Part shown: piece by piece, positions 34,696-42,300 of the stretch
Numbering within the stretch: the stretch's first letter is position 1
How the letters are laid out: each line of letters starts with the position of its first letter
Assembly (NCBI GenBank): GCA_035726825.1
Contig: JALNTX010000004.1
Span: 124,001-188,000 of the forward strand
Length of the DNA: 64,000 nt
Direction: 5' to 3'
From: Pseudocitrobacter sp913778145
GTDB lineage: Bacteria > Pseudomonadota > Gammaproteobacteria > Enterobacterales > Enterobacteriaceae
Program-made: the position numbers and the translations under genes
Notes under the pieces: model-generated
What the model was told of the DNA's origin: nothing
Databases searched by the model: none
Seen by the model: the letters and a program-made list of their open reading frames with translations, nothing else

Positions 34696-36054
34696 TTATT
34701 TATTCGCCACGCCCGCGGCAGGCAGCGTGTTGGGTACCGTTGTCGTCCGGCGAACAGCCAGGGTGAGCAGCGTCAACATGACGGCGCTGATGGCTGCCGG
34801 GACGGCAATCACGTAAAAAAGAGTATCGAAAGAGAAGTTCATCGCCATCATCACCCCGCCGGAAAGCGAGCCGACAATCGCGCCGCAGCGCCCTACCGCG
34901 TTAGACCAGCTCACACCCGTCGCACGGCTTTGGGTTGGGTAAAGCATGGCGGTTAAGGCGTTTAGCCCAACCTGCGAGCCGCTAATGCCAATCCCGGTGC
35001 CGAAAATCGCCAGCGCCATCAGCCAGAGGCTGTTTTCGCTCAGGCCAATCATTACGATGCACACCGCGCCCAGTGCGTAGCTCACCGCCAGCACCCGGAA
35101 GGGGTTGAATTTGTCCATTAAAACGCCCAGCAGAATTGCGCCCATCGTGCCGCCAATCTGGAACGCCGCCGTCACCCATGACGCATGTTGCAGGTCGATG
35201 CCACGATGGTTAAGCAGTGTCGGCATCCAGCTTGAAAGCAAATAGATAATCAGCAGACTCATAAAGAACACCACCCACAGCATCAGCGTGATCGCGAGCT
35301 GGCGTCCGGCGAAAAGCTGGCCAATGCTGCCTTTGTGCACGGAGGTCGGCTCATCGAGCCAGAAAGTGGTGTCGTCATAGCGCGCGTTGGTCATCTCACT
35401 GACCAGCCGCGCGATGTGCGCCTGAGGCCGCTGGCGGCGTACCATCCAGCGCGGCGATTCCGGCAGCGCAACCAGTAAGTAGAAGAACAGGATCATCGGC
35501 AGCACGCCGCCGAGCACCAGAATGCCCGCCCAGCCAATCATGCCCACCAGCTGTGCGCTGACAATCCCGCCAAAGGCGGAACCGAGCGTGAAGCCGCAAA
35601 ACATCAGCGTTACCAGTGCGCCGCGACGGCGTGTTGGCAGGTATTCGGAGGTCATGGTGATGGTGTTGGGCATTGCGCCGCCCAATCCCAGCCCGGTTAA
35701 GAAGCGCAGGATCACCAGCGTTTGCAGGTCTGGCGAAAAAGCGGAGAGCAGGCTGAGGATGCCGAAAAACGCCACGCACCATTCAATGACGCGCTTACGA
35801 CCAAAGCGATCGGACAGCGGCCCGCAAAGCAGCGCCCCGGCGGTGAGGCCGAGCAGGCCTGCGCCAAATAGCGGGGCCAGTTCTGCCGCCGTCAGCTGCC
35901 AGTGTGCACGGATATCGGGGGCAATAAACCCGATCGCCGCCGTGTCGAATCCATCCATCATCACCACCAGAAAACAGCAGATAATGACACGCCACTGGAG
36001 CGCGCCGATGGGGGCTGCATCAATCAGAGCTTGTAGTTCACGTCGTTGAGTCAT
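34696..36054 (-). CDS. mhbT: MhbT, 3-hydroxybenzoate transporter (MFS, AAHS family)
   Basis: 452 residues, 12 helices. The aromatic-acid:H+ symporter motif DGFDTAAIGFIAP in helix 1 contains the key aspartate. Loop 2-3 has GPLSDRFGRKRVIEW and loop 8-9 LLGVLMDKFNPFRV. First gene of the operon and therefore the route of entry for the substrate. A LysR-type regulator gene is divergent, 125 bases away. Confidence 0.92.
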   Translation of the reverse strand: MTQRRELQALIDAAPIGALQWRVIICCFLVVMMDGFDTAAIGFIAPDIRAHWQLTAAELAPLFGAGLLGLTAGALLCGPLSDRFGRKRVIEWCVAFFGILSLLSAFSPDLQTLVILRFLTGLGLGGAMPNTITMTSEYLPTRRRGALVTLMFCGFTLGSAFGGIVSAQLVGMIGWAGILVLGGVLPMILFFYLLVALPESPRWMVRRQRPQAHIARLVSEMTNARYDDTTFWLDEPTSVHKGSIGQLFAGRQLAITLMLWVVFFMSLLIIYLLSSWMPTLLNHRGIDLQHASWVTAAFQIGGTMGAILLGVLMDKFNPFRVLAVSYALGAVCIVMIGLSENSLWLMALAIFGTGIGISGSQVGLNALTAMLYPTQSRATGVSWSNAVGRCGAIVGSLSGGVMMAMNFSFDTLFYVIAVPAAISAVMLTLLTLAVRRTTTVPNTLPAAGVANK

Positions 36055-36107
36055 AAGCCATGCCTCAGGTGTGTAGGGTAGATGTTGTATTTGTTGTTTG
36101 TATGTAG

Positions 36108-36124
36108 CAATTTTGTGGTAATTG
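36108..36124. promoter_or_regulatory. Candidate MhbR operator between mhbT and mhbR
   Basis: CAATT (36108-36112) and AATTG (36120-36124) form a 17-base dyad compatible with the T-N11-A pattern of LysR-type regulators. It lies about 55 bases from both start codons in the only intergenic region of the cluster. Assigned by eye. Confidence 0.35.
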
Positions 36125-36179
36125 AAATGAGTTGTACAATGGCTTTCCGTGCAGAGTCATAACCTGGAGGTTATCGCTG

Positions 36180-37103
36180 ATGGCAAACTGGACGCAGAAA
36201 CTGAAGCTTCATCACTTGCAAATGCTGGTCGCACTGGGCGAGCAGTGCAATCTGACCCAGGTGGCGAAAAAGATGCACATCACGCAACCTGCTCTTTCCA
36301 AGTGGCTGACACAGTTTGAAGAAGAGGTCGGGATCACACTTTTCGAGCGTCACAGCAAAGGCTTACGCCCTTCTGAAGGGGGAAAACTACTGCTTGCGCA
36401 CGCTCAGCGCTTAATCAACGATCTCGAACGTTCGCAGTTTGAGATGGAACGTTTCAAACAGGGCGGCCTGGTCGGCAGCCTGAAAATCGGTTGCTCGCCG
36501 GTGGCGACCGATTGCGTCTCGCAGGCGATTTTTCCGCTGCTCAAAGAGATGCCTTCCCTGCATCTGAACATTGAAGAAAAGGTAATGACGCCGCTGCTGC
36601 ATGATTTGCAGTCAGGCGTGGTGGATGTGGTGGTTGGTCGTATCGGCGGGCGGGCGCTGGAGCTGCCGTTGAATTATCAGGTGCTGTATACGGAACCCGT
36701 TTGCTTTGTTGCCCGCACCGATCATCCCCTTGCCGCGTGCGACCCGTTGAGCTGGAAGGATCTGGAGCCATGGCGCTGGATAGTCTGGCCGACCGGCACG
36801 CCCATCCGCCAGAGTATTGATAACGCCCTTGTCGATAACGGCGTGATGTTGCCGGAAAACACTATCGAATCCGCCTCAATGAACGTCAGCGTCAACCTGC
36901 TGCAAAGCAGCGATATGATTTCTATTCTTTCTTTACGGCTGGCAGAACGTTACGCCCAACAGGGGCAGCTCACCATTCTGGCGTTACCGAAGATTGAGCA
37001 AAAAGGCAGCGTCGGCGTATTCTGGAGAAAAAACGATCAGCCCTCGCAGGCGCTGAGTCGCTTTCTTTATCATTTATCGCATCCACTTCAGTCAGATGCC
37101 TGA
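36180..37103 (+). CDS. mhbR: MhbR, LysR-type regulator of the mhb operon
   Basis: 307 residues from ATG 36180, which has GGAGG 9 bases upstream; the frame is open back to 36132 but lacks such a site. N-terminal winged HTH (LHHLQMLVALGEQCNLTQVAK, ITQPALSKWLTQFE) and a C-terminal periplasmic-binding-like effector domain (GSLKIGCSPVATD). Divergent from mhbT, as expected of an activator responding to 3-hydroxybenzoate or gentisate. Confidence 0.9.
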   Translation: MANWTQKLKLHHLQMLVALGEQCNLTQVAKKMHITQPALSKWLTQFEEEVGITLFERHSKGLRPSEGGKLLLAHAQRLINDLERSQFEMERFKQGGLVGSLKIGCSPVATDCVSQAIFPLLKEMPSLHLNIEEKVMTPLLHDLQSGVVDVVVGRIGGRALELPLNYQVLYTEPVCFVARTDHPLAACDPLSWKDLEPWRWIVWPTGTPIRQSIDNALVDNGVMLPENTIESASMNVSVNLLQSSDMISILSLRLAERYAQQGQLTILALPKIEQKGSVGVFWRKNDQPSQALSRFLYHLSHPLQSDA

Positions 37104-37143
37104 TGTTCCGCTTGTCTATGTCAGGTATGCTCACAATTCATGA

Positions 37144-37159
37144 TGTGATCAGTAGCACA
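37144..37159 (+). promoter_or_regulatory. Candidate CRP site upstream of yohJ
   Basis: TGTGA-TCAGTA-GCACA matches CRP half-sites at 9 of 10 positions, centred 57 bases before the yohJ ATG. TATGAT at 37176-37181 could be the -10 element. Confidence 0.55.
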
Positions 37160-37208
37160 TTTCTGGCTTTAATTGTATGATGAATGCGTTCCATCAAGGG
37201 TAACCAAC

Positions 37209-37607
37209 ATGAGCAAATCGCTGAATATTATCTGGCAATACCTGCGTGCTTTCGTCCTGATATATGCCTGTTTATATGCGGGAATTTTTATCGCCTCGCT
37301 GCTACCGATCACTATCCCCGGCAGTATTATCGGGATGCTGATTATGTTCGTTTTACTGGCACTGCAAATTCTGCCGTCGAAGTGGGTTTTGCCGGGCTGC
37401 TACATTCTCATCCGCTATATGGCGCTGCTGTTCGTGCCTATCGGCGTGGGCGTAATGCAATATTACGACCTGCTGAGCGCCCAGTTCGGCCCTATCGTCG
37501 TCTCGTGTGCGGTCAGTACGCTCGTCGTTTTCCTGGTGGTGAGCTGGAGTTCGCACATTATTCATGGCGAACGTAAAGTAGTTGGTCAAAAAGGAACTGA
37601 CGAATGA
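37209..37607 (+). CDS. yohJ: YohJ, CidA/LrgA-family membrane protein
   Basis: 132 residues from ATG 37209, matching the E. coli start MSKxLNIIWQYLRAF; the frame is open 12 codons upstream. Four helices with the LrgA landmark IPGSIIGMLIMFVLLALQILP. It pairs with YohK (LrgB-like), whose ATG overlaps its stop. The pair resembles holin/antiholin-type or small-organic-acid carriers; its exact job is unsettled. Confidence 0.92.
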   Translation: MSKSLNIIWQYLRAFVLIYACLYAGIFIASLLPITIPGSIIGMLIMFVLLALQILPSKWVLPGCYILIRYMALLFVPIGVGVMQYYDLLSAQFGPIVVSCAVSTLVVFLVVSWSSHIIHGERKVVGQKGTDE

Positions 37608-38299
37608 TGCACTATATCTGGTGGTCGTTGCCGCTGACGCTGGTGGTCTTTTTTGCCGCGCGCTGGCTGGCTACACGGGTAAAATTTCCGCTGCTCAATC
37701 CGCTGTTAGTGGCGATGGTGGTGATTATTCCCATCCTGCTGCTGACCGGCATTCCCTACGATCACTATTTCCAGGGCAGCAAAGTGCTTAACGATCTGCT
37801 GCAACCGGCGGTCGTGGCCCTCGCCTTTCCGCTGTATGAACAGCTGCACCAAATCCGCGCGCGCTGGAAATCGATTATCACTATCTGCTTTTTCGGCAGC
37901 GTAGTGGCGATGGTTACTGGTACTTCGGTGGCGCTGCTAATGGGCGCATCGCCCGAAATTGCCGCCTCTATTTTACCGAAGTCGGTCACGACGCCTATCG
38001 CGATGGCCGTCGGCGGCAGCATTGGCGGCATTCCGGCCATCAGCGCCGTCTGCGTGATTTTCGTCGGGATTCTGGGCGCGGTATTTGGTCATACCCTGCT
38101 GAACCTGATGCGCATTAATACCAAAGCCGCGCGCGGCTTGGCGATGGGGACGGCGTCTCACGCCCTCGGTACCGCTCGCTGTGCCGAAGTGGATTATCAG
38201 GAAGGCGCGTTCAGTTCGCTTGCGCTGGTACTGTGCGGGATTATTACCTCACTGGTCGCCCCGTTCCTGTTCCCGATTATTCTCTCTGTGGTCGGCTAA
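37604..38299 (+). CDS. yohK: YohK, CidB/LrgB-family membrane protein
   Basis: 231 residues with about seven helices. LrgB landmarks: LQPAVVALAFPLYEQ, LPKSVTTPIAMAVGGSIGG and GLAMGTASHALGTARC. It overlaps yohJ by 4 bases (ATGA), so the two are made together. Membrane partner of YohJ. Confidence 0.92.
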   Translation: MMHYIWWSLPLTLVVFFAARWLATRVKFPLLNPLLVAMVVIIPILLLTGIPYDHYFQGSKVLNDLLQPAVVALAFPLYEQLHQIRARWKSIITICFFGSVVAMVTGTSVALLMGASPEIAASILPKSVTTPIAMAVGGSIGGIPAISAVCVIFVGILGAVFGHTLLNLMRINTKAARGLAMGTASHALGTARCAEVDYQEGAFSSLALVLCGIITSLVAPFLFPIILSVVG

Positions 38300-38351
38300 A
38301 ATGCGACAGGTCACACATTTTGCATAACGTTTGCATGCGTTGCATAAATAA

Positions 38352-38367
38352 TGAGATTTAGATCACT
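38352..38367 (+). promoter_or_regulatory. CRP site in the cdd promoter region
   Basis: TGAGA-TTTAGA-TCACT is a CRP-type dyad about 65 bases before the cdd ATG. Just upstream, GTTTGCATGCGTTGCATA contains the GTTGCAT-type direct repeats bound by CytR in E. coli. The region 38300-38425 thus keeps the CRP/CytR layout known for cdd. Confidence 0.65.
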
Positions 38368-38425
38368 AATAAAAGCGTAACCGGCACGTACACTGTTTAC
38401 CCTTACACTGTTACGAGGCAACGCC

Positions 38426-39310
38426 ATGCATCCACGTTTTCAATCTGCTTTTTCGCAACTGCCTGCGGACCTGCAAACAGCCATCGCTCCGGTGCTGGCT
38501 GACGCGCATTTCTCCGCGATGCTGAGCGCCGGGCAGGTCTCATCGCTGCGTAGCGCGACAGGACTGGACGAAGACGCGCTGGCCTTCGCGCTCCTGCCGC
38601 TGGCTGCCGCCTGTGCGCGCGCCGACCTTTCCCACTTCAACGTTGGCGCCATCGCGCGCGGCGTCAGTGGGACCTGGTACTTCGGCGGCAATATGGAGTT
38701 CCTGGGCGCGACCATGCAGCAAACCGTCCATGCCGAACAAAGCGCCATCAGCCACGCCTGGCTGCGCGGTGAAAAAGCCCTCGCGGCGATCACCGTCAAC
38801 TACACCCCTTGCGGCCACTGCCGTCAGTTTATGAATGAACTGAACAGCGGGCTGGCACTGCGCATCAACCTGCCGGGCCGTGCGCCCCATACGTTGAAAG
38901 ATTATTTGCCAGACGCGTTCGGTCCGAAAGATCTCGACATCAAAACGCTGCTGATGGATGAGCAGGACCACGGTTACCCGCTGCAAGGCGATGCGTTAAC
39001 TCAGGCTGCCATTAAAGCGGCGAACAAAAGTCATACGCCATACAGCAAGTCGCCCTCTGGCGTGGCGCTGGAACTGGCCGACGGTACCATTTTCAGCGGC
39101 AGCTACGCGGAAAATGCCGCCTTCAACCCAACCTTACCGCCGTTGCAAGGCGCGCTGAATCTTTTAAGCCTGCATGGTTATGATTATCCTGCCATTACCC
39201 GCGCGATGCTTGCCGAACGCGCCGATGCGCCGCTCATCCAGTGGGATGCGACGGTCGCGACGCTGAAAGCGTTAGGCTGCCAGAACATCGACCGCGTCCT
39301 TCTCGGTTAA
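38426..39310 (+). CDS. cdd: Cdd, cytidine deaminase
   Basis: 294 residues, the long dimeric enterobacterial type. The N-terminal catalytic domain has zinc ligand H102 and proton shuttle E104 in TVHAEQSA, with C129 and C132 in PCGHC; the C-terminal domain is a degenerate copy. It deaminates cytidine and deoxycytidine to uridine forms in pyrimidine salvage. Confidence 0.96.
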   Translation: MHPRFQSAFSQLPADLQTAIAPVLADAHFSAMLSAGQVSSLRSATGLDEDALAFALLPLAAACARADLSHFNVGAIARGVSGTWYFGGNMEFLGATMQQTVHAEQSAISHAWLRGEKALAAITVNYTPCGHCRQFMNELNSGLALRINLPGRAPHTLKDYLPDAFGPKDLDIKTLLMDEQDHGYPLQGDALTQAAIKAANKSHTPYSKSPSGVALELADGTIFSGSYAENAAFNPTLPPLQGALNLLSLHGYDYPAITRAMLAERADAPLIQWDATVATLKALGCQNIDRVLLG

Positions 39311-39432
39311 TCTTTCAGTGCGGGCGAAAGCCCGCAACTGGCGAATTTCCCTGCAATTAACGCGCTGATTCTTGCTCTTAAGCGGCGGGTAAAGTAGCCT
39401 GAAGACTCCTTTTCACCATTATTGAGCCTTTT

Positions 39433-40143
39433 ATGTTGAAGCGCGTGTTTTACAGCCTGTTAGTCCTGCTCGGCCTGCTGCTGTTGACCGTGTTAGGTCT
39501 CGATCGATGGATGAGTTGGAAAACTGCGCCATATATCTACGATGATTTGCAGGATCTCCCTTACCGCCAGGTCGGCGTGGTGTTAGGTACCGCCAAGTAT
39601 TACCGCAAGGGCGTGATTAACCAGTATTACCGTTATCGCATTCAGGGCGCGCTTAATGCTTATAACAGCGGCAAGGTGAACTATCTGCTGCTGAGCGGCG
39701 ATAACGCGCTGCAAAGCTATAACGAGCCGATGACCATGCGCAAAGATTTCATTGCCGCTGGCGTCGACCCGGCGGATATCGTGCTCGACTACGCCGGTTT
39801 CCGTACGCTTGATTCCATCGTCCGTACGCGTAAAGTCTTTGATACCAACGATTTTATTATTATTACTCAGCGCTTCCACTGCGAACGCGCGCTGTTTATC
39901 GCGCTGCATATGGGCATTCAGGCCCAGTGCTACGCCGTTCCCTCACCGAAAGATATGTGGAACGTTCGCCTGCGCGAATTCGGCGCACGGTTTGGTGCGC
40001 TAGCTGACCTGTATGTCTTTAAACGCGAGCCGCGCTTTTTAGGCCCACTCATTCCGATTCCAACGCAGCACGAAGTGCCGGAAGATGCACAGGGGTATCC
40101 GGCTGTAACGCCGGAGCAATTATTGAAATTGCAGAAGCCGTAA
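39433..40143 (+). CDS. sanA: SanA envelope protein (DUF218)
   Basis: 236 residues. One N-terminal membrane helix (VFYSLLVLLGLLLLTVLGL), then a DUF218 domain in the periplasm with VVLGTAKYYRKGV, YLLLSGDN and FIIITQRFHCERALFIA. In E. coli, loss of SanA affects vancomycin permeability at high temperature. Normal length and position. Confidence 0.93.
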   Translation: MLKRVFYSLLVLLGLLLLTVLGLDRWMSWKTAPYIYDDLQDLPYRQVGVVLGTAKYYRKGVINQYYRYRIQGALNAYNSGKVNYLLLSGDNALQSYNEPMTMRKDFIAAGVDPADIVLDYAGFRTLDSIVRTRKVFDTNDFIIITQRFHCERALFIALHMGIQAQCYAVPSPKDMWNVRLREFGARFGALADLYVFKREPRFLGPLIPIPTQHEVPEDAQGYPAVTPEQLLKLQKP

Positions 40144-40154
40144 TGTGTAGACTG

Positions 40155-40235
40155 TTACGCATTATTTCCCGCTAAGCCCTCTAACGAGTAAATATTTACG
40201 CATTAATTGCGAAATATGGCATTAATGCGTAAGAT
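40155..40235 (+). promoter_or_regulatory. Palindromic promoter-operator of the HipA/Xre module
   Basis: TTACGCATTAAT at 40196-40207 and its exact complement ATTAATGCGTAA at 40221-40232 form a perfect 12+12 dyad. A third copy, with one mismatch, is at 40155-40166, 41 bases upstream. A promoter lies inside the dyad: -35 TTGCGA (40207-40212) and -10 TAAGAT (40230-40235) with a 17-base spacer. A repressor on the dyad would cover both hexamers. GGGAGG at 40255-40260 is the ribosome site of the first gene. Confidence 0.7.
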
Positions 40236-40264
40236 ATCACTCATTATGTCATGCGGGAGGCGTC

Positions 40265-41614
40265 ATGGAACATTTAACGATACAGGCGTTTTTACAACGC
40301 GAATGGGTTGACATTGCCCAAATAGCATTCCCCCGCAGTGATGAAAACAACTGGCGCATTACCGAGTTACACTATCAGTCAGACTATGCCATTGAGTACC
40401 TGGAGTGTGATGATAACCATGCTGTATCGCTGGCTCATCCTGTTTCGCTCTTTTTCGAGGACAAGGGGTCACCGGGCTGGCTTCGCTTTCTCGATGATAT
40501 TGTTCCCAGCGGCGCCAGTCGCCGCTATTGGGTTAATCGTCTTGATATCAATGAGTTAACTACAAGTCAGCAAAATTTCATTCTGCTGAAATACGGCACA
40601 ATTTCTCCGGTAGGAAATCTACGGATTAAAGAGTCTTTGCCAGAATTTAACCCACTGGCTGAGACGCTCTGGTTTACTTTGGATGACGTTATCAACCGCG
40701 CCGCAGACTTCCTGGATTATGCCCAACAGCGTGGCGCTGCCGCCGGAGGTGCCACCGGTGCGGGTGGTGAAGCGCCGAAACTCCTGCTGCGCTATCGTAA
40801 CGATCGGCAAATTTGGATTGATACCTGGCAGGATAATATCTCCAATACCGACAAACATTATCTTGTAAAATATCCGCGTGGCGCGAGAACAGAGGTTGAC
40901 TGTAATATTCTGCGTGCAGAATATCATTATTATCACGAACTTACTGAGATGGGTTTTACCACTATTCCCATAAATGGAATGCGACTTGAAGAAGGAAGAA
41001 ATTATCCTTCATTATGGCTGCCAAGATTTGACACATTCTACACTGAAGATGGCAATGTGGGGCGCTATGCCATGGAATCAGTCTATTCCATGTTACAAAA
41101 GGGACCCGGTGCAGAACTGGATCACGAAGAAACGCTGCGCTCGATTATTCAAAAAATTAGCCATAGCCATATGGTCAGTGAAGGACATTTTCACTTTGAC
41201 GTTTCAGACTTTGTCATTGAATGGGTTCGACGCGATTTATTAAATATCATCTTTGGCAACAGCGATAATCATGGCCGCAACACGGCATTTATGCGCTATC
41301 AGGGCGAAATAAAACTCGCCCCCATTTACGATTTTGCACCAATGAAAGCTGACCCGGAAGGCATTCCACGCAGTACAAAATGGTCGCCCGCACTGGAAAC
41401 GGGTGGAGAATATCGTTTTCCTGCTATTGCAGAAGCACTGGCAGATCTTGTTGAACCGGGCATTTTACTGGCTGCACTACAACAAACCGCAAGACAACTT
41501 TATGGACTTGAGAATCGACTCAGACAACGCGGCGTGCCGGAACAAATCATGTCCATGCCATCGATTGGATTCAAATTTATTGCTGATAAATTACATCGCT
41601 GGGGTTTGCTATGA
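40265..41614 (+). CDS. HipA-like serine/threonine kinase (putative toxin)
   Basis: 449 residues. The HipA fold is seen: N-terminal subdomain (SLFFEDKGSPGWLRFLDDIVPSG), glycine-rich loop GGATGAGGEAPKLLL (161-175), ATP lysine in HYLVKYPRG, FDR-like motif WLPRFDTFY. The catalytic segment is FGNSDNHGRNTAFM, with D334 as base and N339 as metal ligand, then the DFG-like YDFAP with D356. The residues of an active kinase are present. HipA toxins phosphorylate glutamyl- or other tRNA synthetases; the target here is unknown. It precedes its Xre partner (ATGA overlap), the reverse of E. coli hipBA. It sits between sanA and preT, where E. coli has yeiS, in AT-rich DNA. Confidence 0.85.
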   Translation: MEHLTIQAFLQREWVDIAQIAFPRSDENNWRITELHYQSDYAIEYLECDDNHAVSLAHPVSLFFEDKGSPGWLRFLDDIVPSGASRRYWVNRLDINELTTSQQNFILLKYGTISPVGNLRIKESLPEFNPLAETLWFTLDDVINRAADFLDYAQQRGAAAGGATGAGGEAPKLLLRYRNDRQIWIDTWQDNISNTDKHYLVKYPRGARTEVDCNILRAEYHYYHELTEMGFTTIPINGMRLEEGRNYPSLWLPRFDTFYTEDGNVGRYAMESVYSMLQKGPGAELDHEETLRSIIQKISHSHMVSEGHFHFDVSDFVIEWVRRDLLNIIFGNSDNHGRNTAFMRYQGEIKLAPIYDFAPMKADPEGIPRSTKWSPALETGGEYRFPAIAEALADLVEPGILLAALQQTARQLYGLENRLRQRGVPEQIMSMPSIGFKFIADKLHRWGLL

Positions 41615-42069
41615 CAGATAAAGACAGAGAAGGCGATATCAAAAAAACCATTGCCCGATTACGTGAGCAAAACCGACAACCCTATTCAACGTCAGGTATA
41701 GCAGCACCGAGCCTACAGGCCCCGGAGGAAAAATTGCTGCGCGCTCGCGTAACGGAGAATATTGAAAAAATCGATACCGCAGAGAGAAACGCACTGATGA
41801 ATGCAATCAGTTTGCAACTCCTCTTGGGGAATATTACTCAAGGAGAAGCCCTGAAGCGCATGCGTATCAACCTGTTGGGAATGAAACAGGATGCTTATGC
41901 CCAGCTTGTTGGCGTATCACGTAAAACTATTTCCGATATTGAAAATAATAAAATAAATAATTCGATCGAAACACTCAATAAAGTATTCAAGCCCTTCGGC
42001 CTGCAATTAGGATTAATGCCTACCTCACCACAACGACTAATAAGCTTGCTGAATTCCGTAAAAAAATAA
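41611..42069 (+). CDS. Xre-type HTH protein, HipB-like partner with N-terminal extension
   Basis: 152 residues. The C-terminal part (about 80-136) is a Cro/C1-type HTH: EALKRMRINLLGMKQDAYAQ, then recognition helix VSRKTISDIENNK and the closing ETLNKVFKPFGLQLGL, as in HipB. The first 80 residues are charged and helical (TIARLREQNRQPYS..., RVTENIEKIDTAERNALMNA), about twice the length usual for HipB, and are unfamiliar. ATG overlaps the kinase stop. Likely antitoxin and autorepressor acting on the upstream dyad; the extension may contact the kinase. Confidence 0.8.
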   Translation: MTDKDREGDIKKTIARLREQNRQPYSTSGIAAPSLQAPEEKLLRARVTENIEKIDTAERNALMNAISLQLLLGNITQGEALKRMRINLLGMKQDAYAQLVGVSRKTISDIENNKINNSIETLNKVFKPFGLQLGLMPTSPQRLISLLNSVKK

Positions 42070-42091
42070 AATCGAATATATCATTACAAAC

Positions 42092-42125
42092 AATAACCAG
42101 TTATCATTTTGATAATAGTTATTAT
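42092..42125 (+). terminator. Hairpin after the HipA/Xre module
   Basis: An interrupted dyad with arms AATAAC...TTATCA and TGATAA...GTTATT begins about 20 bases after the Xre stop. It is AT-rich and lacks a proper T-run, so its role as terminator is tentative. Confidence 0.4.
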
Positions 42126-42181
42126 TTGCGAATTAGTATTTACTGCTCTTCCCTGCTAATTTCCAACTTATTTCCTCTATG

Positions 42182-42197
42182 TGTGAATAGATTCACA
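42182..42197 (+). promoter_or_regulatory. Consensus CRP site upstream of preT
   Basis: TGTGA-ATAGAT-TCACA has all ten consensus bases. It is centred about 111 bases before the preT ATG, with a possible -10 (TATATT, 42243-42248) downstream at a spacing that would suit class I activation. Confidence 0.75.
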
Positions 42198-42300
42198 GAA
42201 CCCCCTTCTCCCCAGGCATAGCCTTGCTAACAGGTTATTTTCTATATTTATCACGTTCTTTGCGTTCGCTTTAATTTACCGAATTATTAAGGAAGATTAT

